43,964 nucleotides of DNA from a virus. A program made the translations under genes and the position numbers. This document shows positions 14,546 through 21,134 of the stretch, one piece after another; positions within the stretch are counted from its first letter, which is position 1; each line of letters starts with the position of its first letter. The DNA lies in IMG/VR virus record IMGVR_UViG_3300031707_005111, positions 1 through 43,964 of that record. One strand, written 5' to 3'. Below the pieces are notes generated by a model, which was not told where the DNA came from, searched no databases, and was given only the letters and a program-made list of their open reading frames with translations.

Positions 14546-15625
14546 TTATCCCTGGCTTGCTGAGTAGGCTTTGCCTAACTCTGCTATCAGCTTATTTGCC
14601 TCTGGAATGCTTGGAATCTCCTCCATCTTCGAATAACCCAAACCTCCCAATACCTTCTGGTATATCTTATCCCCTACCTTTGACCTGGCTTTGGCTATGG
14701 TGTCCTGAATATTTTGGGGCAGGGGCGATTTTATTAGGGGTTCTTTCTCGGGTTCCTTGGCCGGTATGGCAGCATTCTTATTGGTCTGATCCGCTATTGC
14801 CGGCACATCGATGGGTTCTTCCCAGCTGGTTGTATCTGGCAAATCCATCGCGCTGTCTATGCCTTTGCGGTACTCCCGACTGGTTTCGTCTACTGCTATG
14901 GCGCGCTGCAGTTCTACAGAAAGAGGCAGTAGCTTGGCCAGCTGTATCAGAACCGTCTTCATGCACATTGCGTCAGGATCCTTGGCCCATGGGGAGCTGG
15001 GGTAAAATTCGCCCTTTTCTTTATCGTAGGTCTTGGCATGCTTCCTGCCGTGTTCCATAGCCTCGTCTTTTGACATAAAACGGAATACGCAGCCACCACT
15101 TTTCATCTTAGCTATGGCATAGTATCCGATGACTGGCCCCCGATCGCCAAGCACTGGCTTATGCTTTATAAAACTGTCTGTTCCATACACATAATCAAAA
15201 GAATCCTCTTTGTGTACGGTCTGCATCTCAATGGATAGGGCGACTTCATGCCGGTAGAATAACTCAGCCAAACCCTTATATCCTATGAGTGCCTGGACCT
15301 CAGGAACTACCTTCCATTCTTCCTTACCATTTACTATCAACTTGCGTTTATTTCTAAAAGGCAGAAGATACGCGCGACCGGCAATAGGCTCAAGGCCTAT
15401 CTGGGCAAGCACGAATAGGCTGCCTAAGAAACTCTGCGGTGTACATTTAGCAAGTTCTGGGTTTATGCGTATTGATGTTAGCGCTATCCGGACCAGTCGT
15501 TCCGGATTAAGGTGTGCTGGTAAGGTTTGCCCGAGCTCCTTTGCCGATTGTCTTATCAGTGTTTCCAGGCTGGTTTGTTCTCCTGTCTTCTCTAATACTT
15601 TGCTTACTTCTCCCTGTTTTGCCAT
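14546..15625 (-). CDS. recT: RecT family single-strand annealing recombinase
   Basis: The 359-residue product shows RecT motifs: LNPERLVRIALTSIRINPEL, CTPQSFLGSLFVLAQIGLEP, RAYLLPFRN, VQALIGYKGLAELFYRH and the helix SPWAKDPDAMCMKTVLIQLA. The C-terminal tail after residue 270 is Pro/Lys-rich and variable in the family. It anneals complementary strands produced by the upstream-coded YqaJ exonuclease. Confidence 0.93.
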   Translation of the reverse strand: MAKQGEVSKVLEKTGEQTSLETLIRQSAKELGQTLPAHLNPERLVRIALTSIRINPELAKCTPQSFLGSLFVLAQIGLEPIAGRAYLLPFRNKRKLIVNGKEEWKVVPEVQALIGYKGLAELFYRHEVALSIEMQTVHKEDSFDYVYGTDSFIKHKPVLGDRGPVIGYYAIAKMKSGGCVFRFMSKDEAMEHGRKHAKTYDKEKGEFYPSSPWAKDPDAMCMKTVLIQLAKLLPLSVELQRAIAVDETSREYRKGIDSAMDLPDTTSWEEPIDVPAIADQTNKNAAIPAKEPEKEPLIKSPLPQNIQDTIAKARSKVGDKIYQKVLGGLGYSKMEEIPSIPEANKLIAELGKAYSASQG

Positions 15626-15635
15626 GGCCTCCTCC

Positions 15636-16550
15636 TTATTTCTTTATGGCGTATCTCAATACTCGTTTTTCTTTTGGTGGTGCGTATTTTTCATACATCG
15701 CCGGCTCTTCTTTTTTGAAAAGTTCTGTATCAATCCTCCTTTCAGTTTGGTTCTTCCAAGTAATCTTGAATTTATTCGTCACCCCGGTTTCGAAGGTCTT
15801 AAGCTTGGCCCTTAAGCAGTTCTTCTGCTCTTCGATTTCTTTTTCTAATACCTTATAATCTGCCTGCATAGAATCAAGAGTCTCTACAAGTGCGTTTGTA
15901 TCATCACCGAGTTCGATAATGCTTTCCTCTGCGGCCTTGGGGAATAAGGCATAAAGTATGCCGCCGTCCTCTGAGGTTATAGTCATAGGCATGACTTTCG
16001 GCACGATGAAGTTATTCCAGAAAGCTACCTCTTTGGCGACCATGTCGTTTATTACCTTCTCGTCCCGGGTTATTTCCTTCCACTTGAAGTCCATGTTGCC
16101 TATCAGCACGGCGATGTAGGCCTTCTTTATGCCGGTTACGGCCAGGTAGTGCACACACTGGATTATGTATTCGATGGGTATTTCTTCTCCTTCCCACTCT
16201 CTGGTCTTGAACATGTTCGCTGTTTTACATTCAAGGATTGCATCTTCTCCGATTACCTTCCGGTCCAGATTCGCCCCGAGGAATGGGTATTTAGGATGGA
16301 ATATCGTATCGTTTACGCGCTGCACTTTCTTGCCGGTTTCCTCCATGAAGAACTCGGAAACGGTTTGCTCGAGTTTGTTACCCAGCTTTATGCATACCTT
16401 ATCCGATATATCCAGCGGTACTACCTGACCGGTTTTTATTGCCCATACTTCAAGGGGAGTTTTGTACCGGGACAGGCCCAAGATTGCCGCAGCATCGCTG
16501 CCTCCGATATAATTCTTTCTTGCCTCTACCTGTTCTTTGGTTAGCTCCAT
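15636..16550 (-). CDS. YqaJ-like viral recombinase (lambda-type exonuclease)
   Basis: The N-terminal NYIGGSDAAAILGLSRYKTP, then VWAIKTGQ, LGNKLEQTVSEFF and the PD-(D/E)XK centre FLGANLDRKV...AILECKT followed by EYIIQCVHYLAVTG are the hallmarks of YqaJ phage exonucleases. The 5'-3' digestion of linear duplex generates single strands for RecT. The C-terminal 100 residues are coiled-coil and basic. It lies between the SbcC-like ATPase and recT. Confidence 0.92.
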   Translation of the reverse strand: MELTKEQVEARKNYIGGSDAAAILGLSRYKTPLEVWAIKTGQVVPLDISDKVCIKLGNKLEQTVSEFFMEETGKKVQRVNDTIFHPKYPFLGANLDRKVIGEDAILECKTANMFKTREWEGEEIPIEYIIQCVHYLAVTGIKKAYIAVLIGNMDFKWKEITRDEKVINDMVAKEVAFWNNFIVPKVMPMTITSEDGGILYALFPKAAEESIIELGDDTNALVETLDSMQADYKVLEKEIEEQKNCLRAKLKTFETGVTNKFKITWKNQTERRIDTELFKKEEPAMYEKYAPPKEKRVLRYAIKK

Positions 16551-16551
16551 A

Positions 16552-18111
16552 TTATCCTCGCGTTTCTATTTTGAGTTCTCCGTCAGTGACTTCAGTCACG
16601 AAGAACTGGAAACCCTCGGTTTCTCCTATCTGCTTCAGAAATTCTTCCCTTACTGTCTCATCGAGATGCTCGAGTTTATCTACACAGATTAACTTGAGGG
16701 GATTATCTTTTGCGAGTACCCTGGCGATATCCAGACATGTCCTTACCTGCTGGGATGTGGAGAGGTTTGACAAGGGCAGGTCGTTTATCGTCACTATCCC
16801 TTTACCGTCTACGCCGAGGCCTTTGATTGGCAGTTCTACTTTGGTGAGTAGTTCGTGTGGCTTGAGGCGCGCGGCATCAACCAACTTGTCATAACGCTGC
16901 GCGGTGGTAGTTTCGGCCTCAAGGCGTTGTCTTAATGCCTCTACTTCTTTGGCCAGCGGTATGTAGGATTTCATTTGCTCGGCCTGGGTGCATCTTTCTT
17001 TTATGGGGTTTGTGTCAATGAGTTGGTGAACCTCGAGGAAGAATTCTGCCTGTTTCTTCTTTGTATCTAACCTGGCCAGTTCTCCTTTTCTGTTTTCGTT
17101 AATGTCGTATAGTTGCACCTGAGTTACTTTATCCATGGCTTGTTTCTTTTCAGCCAGACTTAGTGCATCGAGGTTTTTTATGTCGGTCTTTAGCGCTATC
17201 TTCTGTTTCTCAAGTTCCTGAATTTGTGCGTCTATGACCTCTATCTGTTGCCTGAAGTCGTTCTTCCGAGTCTCTATGGTATCCTTGGCCTTTTTAAACT
17301 CAGCTGCCCCGTATTCCTTGACTTCCTTTTCCTTAAGGGCGTATTTGTTATTGATGGCTTCTACGGCGTTGGCGTATTCAGTGAGTACTTCGGAGGATAC
17401 CTTGATATCCAAATTTGTGTTCTCGGCGTCTCTAAGTTCAGCAAACAGTTCGCCCAACTTTACCTCTACCCAATCCTCGAGCTTGTAGTTATCCGGCAAC
17501 CTCTTGGCTACGGCCGCGCATTCGTCTTCAACAGCCTTCACCCTGGCGTTTGCCTCGCGCCTGGCGTCGTAAAACCATTGCTCTAAATCCTTTAGTACCT
17601 GCAGGCCATGCTTCTCGTAGTTTACTTTTGGCGCTTCTCCAAACCAGGCCTGCGCATCTGCTGATGTTACTGTAATTGGCAAAAGTCCAAGCAGGATATC
17701 GGTCTGCTCGGTATCTTTCTTCGTCATAAAATCGACAGGGTTAAACGCGAAGACATCGTGGCTTCGTTTACCGTCTGAGCCGAATAATTCTTTAAGGAAA
17801 GTCTCTGGGGCCTTTATCGGTTGGCCATCCTTGGTTACCTTTACCGAACCTGCGTCTAATCCGGCTTCGTCTTCTTTTACAGTCCGGCGTATACTTATGC
17901 CATCATCTGTGTCAAGCTCGATATATGCCTTATCTGCTCCGGCCCGGACGAACCGCGCACGTCGCTTTGTGTTATGGATCGCCTTCTCTATGGTCTCGAG
18001 TATCGATGTCTTGCCCCGCTCGTTGCCACCACTTATTACATTGACCTTGCCTGGGTTTATGGCGAGCTCCTCTATCCCCAAGCAGTCTTTTATTACCAGT
18101 CGCTTAATCAT
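16552..18111 (-). CDS. SbcC/Rad50-like AAA ATPase
   Basis: The 519-residue protein has an N-terminal Walker A, SGGNERGKTSILETIEKAI (about residues 27-45), a long coiled coil (about 190-400), and a C-terminal ABC-type signature LSTSQQVRTCLDIARVLA with Walker B-like LKLICVDKLEHLD, where Lys replaces the usual catalytic Glu. This is the small SbcC/RecF-like family found in phage recombination operons beside YqaJ and RecT. No SbcD nuclease partner is coded here. Confidence 0.88.
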   Translation of the reverse strand: MIKRLVIKDCLGIEELAINPGKVNVISGGNERGKTSILETIEKAIHNTKRRARFVRAGADKAYIELDTDDGISIRRTVKEDEAGLDAGSVKVTKDGQPIKAPETFLKELFGSDGKRSHDVFAFNPVDFMTKKDTEQTDILLGLLPITVTSADAQAWFGEAPKVNYEKHGLQVLKDLEQWFYDARREANARVKAVEDECAAVAKRLPDNYKLEDWVEVKLGELFAELRDAENTNLDIKVSSEVLTEYANAVEAINNKYALKEKEVKEYGAAEFKKAKDTIETRKNDFRQQIEVIDAQIQELEKQKIALKTDIKNLDALSLAEKKQAMDKVTQVQLYDINENRKGELARLDTKKKQAEFFLEVHQLIDTNPIKERCTQAEQMKSYIPLAKEVEALRQRLEAETTTAQRYDKLVDAARLKPHELLTKVELPIKGLGVDGKGIVTINDLPLSNLSTSQQVRTCLDIARVLAKDNPLKLICVDKLEHLDETVREEFLKQIGETEGFQFFVTEVTDGELKIETRG

Positions 18112-18128
18112 TTCCCCCTCCTTAAAGT

Positions 18129-18260
18129 TTATTTAACAAATGCCATAATAAGTAACCCGAGTACCACGCACACCAAAATTACGGTAGCGTTAAACGGCGC
18201 TTCACGGATGCGTTTGTAGTAATACGGGTGTATCTGTTTCAAATGTGGGTTTACCAACAT
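18129..18260 (-). CDS. Tiny single-pass membrane protein (43 aa)
   Basis: An ORF of 43 codons has a good AAGGAG ribosome site. The N-terminal half is basic and aromatic (MLVNPHLKQIHPYYYKRIRE); residues 23-41 are one transmembrane helix ending IMAFVK. It lies between VR2's gene and the SbcC-like ATPase gene. Function unknown. Confidence 0.65.
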   Translation of the reverse strand: MLVNPHLKQIHPYYYKRIREAPFNATVILVCVVLGLLIMAFVK

Positions 18261-18279
18261 AAGGACTCCTTAAAAACTT

Positions 18280-18410
18280 AAATTGTCAAATCGCCAATCA
18301 CTGGCTGGAGCGGACCGGACGCACATAACTGAGGCTGCCCTTAAGGCCGACGTCCACGACGCCGAAGTAGAAGCGCACGCACGACGCGTAGCCTGAAACC
18401 CAAGCGCAAG
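18280..18410 (-). repeat. DGR variable region 2 (VR2)
   Basis: This segment is the partner of VR1 (12837-12967): 131 bp, no gaps, 21 substitutions confined to first and second codon positions, and 49 bp of perfect identity at the stop-codon end. Sequence upstream of the segment is no longer alignable at DNA level, so homogenisation ends exactly at the segment edge. Confidence 0.88.
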
Positions 18411-18750
18411 AATCTCCCGTCCAATAGTAATCATCAGTCTTAGTGTCTGGAAATATCTCTTTATCTATAGCGGGATTGTATTTTGTAATATCCAGAAGTG
18501 ATTCGAGTTCTTTGCGGGTAGGCAACCGGCAACCCATTTTTTTGCATTCTTCATTAGCTTCTGCCCAAGTTAATTTCTTAGATAACGTCGGATACCAAAT
18601 AAGCTTTTCCTGGGTATCGGTTACTGTGCTATCAGAATTACGGACGAAACGACCGTCTTTGCTGCGAAGAGTCGACGTAATAACGACTGACTGCGGTTTT
18701 AGATAATCCCTGATTTCCTTCAAAACGCTCAAAACTGTTTCTTTTACCAT
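18298..18750 (-). CDS. DUF1566 (C-type-lectin-fold) protein, DGR target 2
   Basis: The 150-residue protein has the DUF1566 pattern: STVTDTQEKLIWYP, KLTWAEANEECKKMGCRLPT, RKELESLLDITKYNPAIDKE, YYWTGDSCAW and the end SYVRPVRSSQ. The 12 residues that differ from target 1 in the last 36 are the presumed ligand-facing positions. It has a helical N terminus (MVKETVLSVLKEIRDYL) and no signal peptide, pointing to the cytoplasm. It belongs to the early leftward operon and has a GGAGG site. Confidence 0.87.
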   Translation of the reverse strand: MVKETVLSVLKEIRDYLKPQSVVITSTLRSKDGRFVRNSDSTVTDTQEKLIWYPTLSKKLTWAEANEECKKMGCRLPTRKELESLLDITKYNPAIDKEIFPDTKTDDYYWTGDSCAWVSGYASCVRFYFGVVDVGLKGSLSYVRPVRSSQ

Positions 18751-18762
18751 TGCCCCCTCCTT

Positions 18763-18942
18763 TTATTTTGGCTGGGCTAATAAGCCTTCAACCTCGTCCC
18801 AGTAGAACCTGATTGCTCGGTTAGCGCCCAGCTTAACCGGTCTTACTCCTGGCAATAACTCCGGCCAGTTATTACGAACATACTTAACGCTATATTTAAG
18901 TCTCTCCGCTATGGTCTTAATATCTACAAGTTCCCGCGGCAT
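18763..18942 (-). CDS. Small winged-HTH DNA-binding protein (excisionase/AlpA-like)
   Basis: A 59-residue ORF begins MPRELVDIKTIAERLKYSVK and continues YVRNNWPELLPGVRPVKLGA and AIRFYWDEVEGLL. This is the MerR/AlpA-type winged helix seen in excisionases and small phage regulators. It starts ten bases after the preceding HNH-like gene. By size and location in a temperate early operon it may be the excisionase for the integrase at 21135-22121, though that is inference. Confidence 0.72.
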   Translation of the reverse strand: MPRELVDIKTIAERLKYSVKYVRNNWPELLPGVRPVKLGANRAIRFYWDEVEGLLAQPK

Positions 18943-18951
18943 ACCGACCCC

Positions 18952-19287
18952 TTACAATAAATTTTGTTGTTGATATTTAAGATTTAAAAGTGACTTGGGG
19001 TTAAATCTTTTGTTTCTATTATTCTCCCCAAGCTCAATAAACCGAGAATTGCTAAAGACATAATCGCCATCATTATCTTTGCGATCTATACTTGGGCGTG
19101 TCAGCAAATACGCCTTATCTCTGAACCATAAAGTCTTAAAATCTTCCAATGTCATTAAAAATTTAATCTTCCCAAAATAAGAGCCGTATTGATAAACACA
19201 GCGACACCTGGCACAATTATAATGAGTAAACCAGGGGTGTCTTTTTCTCCAATCTCTTATTGAATTTTTTATCTTTTCCGTCGACAT
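18952..19287 (-). CDS. HNH-like protein (111 aa)
   Basis: The N-terminal WRKRHPWFTHYNCARCRCVY and the later PSIDRKDNDGDYVFSNSRFI followed by LGENNRNKRF resemble degenerate HNH/treble-clef nucleases of phage: a Cys pair, then an IDRxDNDGxY block in place of the canonical HNH motif, then N..R. It is coded between the Arc-like and winged-HTH genes. It may be a selfish endonuclease or a DNA-binding remnant. Confidence 0.62.
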   Translation of the reverse strand: MSTEKIKNSIRDWRKRHPWFTHYNCARCRCVYQYGSYFGKIKFLMTLEDFKTLWFRDKAYLLTRPSIDRKDNDGDYVFSNSRFIELGENNRNKRFNPKSLLNLKYQQQNLL

Positions 19288-19343
19288 TCTACCTTCTCCT
19301 ACAGTCCACTACAAAAAACTACGCTTATTACAAAACACTACAA

Positions 19344-19514
19344 TCAGGTGTAGTTTTTTATGCTATACTTCCTCGCGTGTAAGGCTTCAGTAATCAAAAC
19401 TAAAAGCTCATCTTGAAAGTCGCGCGTATTTTTATCCGCTTCTTCATCAATGAGCCTTTTGGTCTTTTCGGGTAGCCTTATTGACAAGGGTTTATCTTTT
19501 TTAGAATAGGCCAT
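19344..19514 (-). CDS. Arc-like ribbon-helix-helix regulator (56 aa)
   Basis: An ORF of 56 codons starts two bases after the stop of the XRE gene. Residues 9-13 (PLSIR) form the DNA-contact strand, followed by LPEKTKRLIDEEADK and the second helix RDFQDELLVLITEALHARK, the Arc/Mnt arrangement. It probably dimerises and represses a phage promoter. The stop codon lies in a small ACTACA/TGTAGT hairpin. Confidence 0.8.
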   Translation of the reverse strand: MAYSKKDKPLSIRLPEKTKRLIDEEADKNTRDFQDELLVLITEALHARKYSIKNYT

Positions 19515-19516
19515 GT

Positions 19517-19768
19517 TTATTTATCGTTGTCGTCTTCTGGTTCTTTATTGCGATCGTATGTACAGATATCGCCAACATCGTAGCCAGTGAGGTCACAGAG
19601 TTTACGAAGAACATTCGGTGTAACCTGCCGGTTGCCTTCAATAATTTTATAAAGAAGACTCGGGCTGACATTAATACTTTCAGCAATCTCTTCGATGCTC
19701 TTAGGAGGTGTAATTTTGCTGACTAACCAGTTTTTGATAACTTCTTTTTTTACACATATCATTCCCAT
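19517..19768 (-). CDS. XRE-family regulator, leftward (Cro-like or repressor)
   Basis: The 83-residue product carries a helix-turn-helix in SIEEIAESINVSPSLLYKII followed by GNRQVTPNVLRKLCDLTGYD. I chose ATG 19768 with AAGGAG six bases upstream. A TTG at 19786 lies inside the operator and is unlikely. It is the first gene of the leftward early transcript and diverges from the lysogeny operon, the place of Cro in lambda-type switches. Operator O1 abuts its ribosome site, which suggests autoregulation. Confidence 0.85.
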   Translation of the reverse strand: MGMICVKKEVIKNWLVSKITPPKSIEEIAESINVSPSLLYKIIEGNRQVTPNVLRKLCDLTGYDVGDICTYDRNKEPEDDNDK

Positions 19769-19780
19769 GGGATTCTCCTT

Positions 19781-19797
19781 TATCAAAATTTTTGATA
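19781..19797. promoter_or_regulatory. Switch operator O1
   Basis: TATCAAAATTTTTGATA is a perfect 17-bp palindrome around one central base. It lies immediately upstream of the ribosome site of the leftward XRE gene. Confidence 0.78.
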
Positions 19798-19840
19798 TTT
19801 CAGGTTAAAAAAATATGCCTTTGGGCTCACAAACAAACTA

Positions 19841-19857
19841 TATCAAAAAAATTGATT
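19841..19857. promoter_or_regulatory. Switch operator O2
   Basis: TATCAAAAAAATTGATT keeps the left half of O1 exactly and five of eight bases of the right half. It is in the middle of the divergent intergenic region. Confidence 0.65.
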
Positions 19858-19936
19858 TTGTCAAGTGTTTTTTTTACTCTTTTAAGATGGCGTTAAATAA
19901 GAGTGATTTTATCCGACGAGAAAGGCAACTTTTGCA

Positions 19937-19953
19937 TATCAAAATTATTGAAA
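19937..19953. promoter_or_regulatory. Switch operator O3
   Basis: TATCAAAATTATTGAAA keeps the left half of O1 and six of eight bases of the right half. Its right end is the -35 of the predicted rightward promoter, so occupancy should repress that promoter. Confidence 0.7.
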
Positions 19954-19976
19954 TATTTTTGCTTGTTTAGTATGAC
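19948..19976 (+). promoter_or_regulatory. Rightward lysogeny-operon promoter
   Basis: -35 TTGAAA (19948-19953), 17-bp spacer and -10 TATGAC (19971-19976), with the ATG 22 bases further on. O3 overlaps the -35. A one-mismatch copy of the TGWCA-WWW-TGWCA motif (19973-19985) covers the -10, so two regulators may act on this promoter. Confidence 0.58.
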
Positions 19977-19997
19977 AATATGTGATAAAAGGTAAAT

Positions 19998-20366
19998 ATG
20001 ACAATCGGAGAACAAATTAAAGAATTGCGAAAGCAAAAAGGCTGGAGTCAAAAAGAGCTGACTGTTAAATTACAATTACGTTCTCAAGGGACAGTCTCAT
20101 CTTGGGAAACTAATGTAAGTGAACCCAATCGTAAACAGCGCAAAAATCTCTGTGAAATTTTTGGTGTTACTGAGGGCGAACTCTTTGGCGAAAAACCCAT
20201 CATTGAGTCTTATGGCCCTGAAGTCTCAGAGGCATTAAAAGACCCGACAGCAAGGAGGATGCTTATAATTACCTATAAAAATAAAGAAGGCATTAAAACC
20301 TCTTTGGAAATTTTTTCAAATCTTTCACCCAAAAAAAGACAAGCGATCTTAGACTTATGCAGATAA
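19998..20366 (+). CDS. XRE-family regulator, first gene of the lysogeny operon
   Basis: The 122-residue protein has an N-terminal HTH (MTIGEQIKELRKQKGWSQKE, then RSQGTVSSWETNVSEPNRKQ and LCEIFGVTEGELFG) and a 60-residue C-terminal extension ending LSPKKRQAILDLCR, probably for dimerisation. There is no LexA-type peptidase domain, so RecA-stimulated self-cleavage is not expected. It is the best candidate for the maintenance repressor. Its HTH closely resembles that of the 67-aa protein at 20748, hinting at shared binding sites. Confidence 0.85.
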   Translation: MTIGEQIKELRKQKGWSQKELTVKLQLRSQGTVSSWETNVSEPNRKQRKNLCEIFGVTEGELFGEKPIIESYGPEVSEALKDPTARRMLIITYKNKEGIKTSLEIFSNLSPKKRQAILDLCR

Positions 20367-20743
20367 AAAGAATATTAATCTTATTTACCTTAATGATATC
20401 TTTAACTGGCTGTGCCACCCAGGCAAAATATGATAGACGGTTGGGTACATGGGTAGGACATAGTGTAGATGAGTTATTTTCACGTTGGGGATATCCAACA
20501 TCGTCTTTTGCAGCGCCTAATGGTGAAGATACTGTCTATGTATACCCCACTGGTACAACGGTAACAATACCTTCTCAAACTTCTTACTCTGGACAAGTTA
20601 CCCCATGGGGAACGTATTCTGGAAGCGGGTATACTTGGGGAGGGCAGTCGATAAATCTTTGGTGCAAAACTTATTTTGTAGTTAATAAAAACAAAATGAT
20701 AACTTCCTACAGTTATGAAGGCAATGCTTGCGTGTCTCGTTAA
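20357..20743 (+). CDS. Lipoprotein, candidate superinfection-exclusion (moron) gene
   Basis: The product begins MQIKRILILFTLMISLTGCA, a classical lipoprotein signal with lipobox LTGC. The mature part has TWVGHSVDELFSRWGYPTSS, resembling the small-lipoprotein motif of SmpA-like proteins, followed by Tyr/Gly/Thr-rich sequence. It overlaps the repressor gene by ten bases and is thus expressed in the lysogen. Lipoproteins coded between repressor and integrase block superinfection in other phages (for example Ltp of TP-J34); the same role is inferred here. Confidence 0.8.
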   Translation: MQIKRILILFTLMISLTGCATQAKYDRRLGTWVGHSVDELFSRWGYPTSSFAAPNGEDTVYVYPTGTTVTIPSQTSYSGQVTPWGTYSGSGYTWGGQSINLWCKTYFVVNKNKMITSYSYEGNACVSR

Positions 20744-20747
20744 TTAA

Positions 20748-20951
20748 ATGGAACTGAAAGATAGAATCAAAGTCTTACGTCAAGAGAAGCGTTTTACTCA
20801 GGCCCAGCTTGCCGAAGAAGCCGAAGTTGACCAATCTACCGTTTCCTACTGGGAGAAAGGCCGGCAAGAACCCAATAAAGAGCAAAGAAAAAGGCTTTGC
20901 AAGGCTTTGGGAGTTACTCTTTCTGGACTCTTCAAGGATGTAGATTTATGA
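20748..20951 (+). CDS. Small XRE-family regulator (67 aa)
   Basis: The protein is almost only a helix-turn-helix domain: MELKDRIKVLRQEKRFTQAQ, then DQSTVSYWEKGRQEPNKEQR and LCKALGVTLSGLF. It is a short paralogue-like relative of the regulator at 19998. A perfect TGWCA-WWW-TGWCA site overlaps its stop codon (20949-20961), consistent with autoregulation or control of int. Confidence 0.83.
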   Translation: MELKDRIKVLRQEKRFTQAQLAEEAEVDQSTVSYWEKGRQEPNKEQRKRLCKALGVTLSGLFKDVDL

Positions 20952-20961
20952 CAATATGACA
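20949..20961. promoter_or_regulatory. Operator-like site e: TGWCA-WWW-TGWCA motif
   Basis: TGACA-ATA-TGACA begins within the stop codon region of the small XRE gene, at the head of the 183-base leader of the integrase gene. It is one of five copies of the motif. Confidence 0.55.
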
Positions 20962-21026
20962 TATAGAAACACTTGGCTTCTCACAAAGCTTGTCTTGAAG
21001 TTCTTGGGATGCATATACTTTATCTA

Positions 21027-21035
21027 TGTTATGAT
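21027..21035 (+). promoter_or_regulatory. Possible integrase promoter (extended -10)
   Basis: TGTTATGAT combines a TG extension with a 5/6 -10 hexamer, 100 bases upstream of the integrase ATG. No good -35 is visible 17 bases upstream, so activity would rest on the extended -10 or an activator. Confidence 0.3.
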
Positions 21036-21134
21036 AATGTGTGGCATAGCTAATTTTACCTGTAAAAATCAACGTCTATTACTTCCCTGGGGCAAAATGG
21101 TCATCCAACACTCTTGTGATTATTCATTCCACTA

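Noticed and set aside
16149-16544. 131-codon rightward frame opposite the YqaJ gene
   Set aside because: It is a shadow of a gene with clear family motifs; there is no promoter or ribosome site.
19769-19786. TTG start at 19786 for the leftward XRE gene
   Set aside because: It falls inside operator O1, and the ATG at 19768 has an AAGGAG site at ideal spacing.
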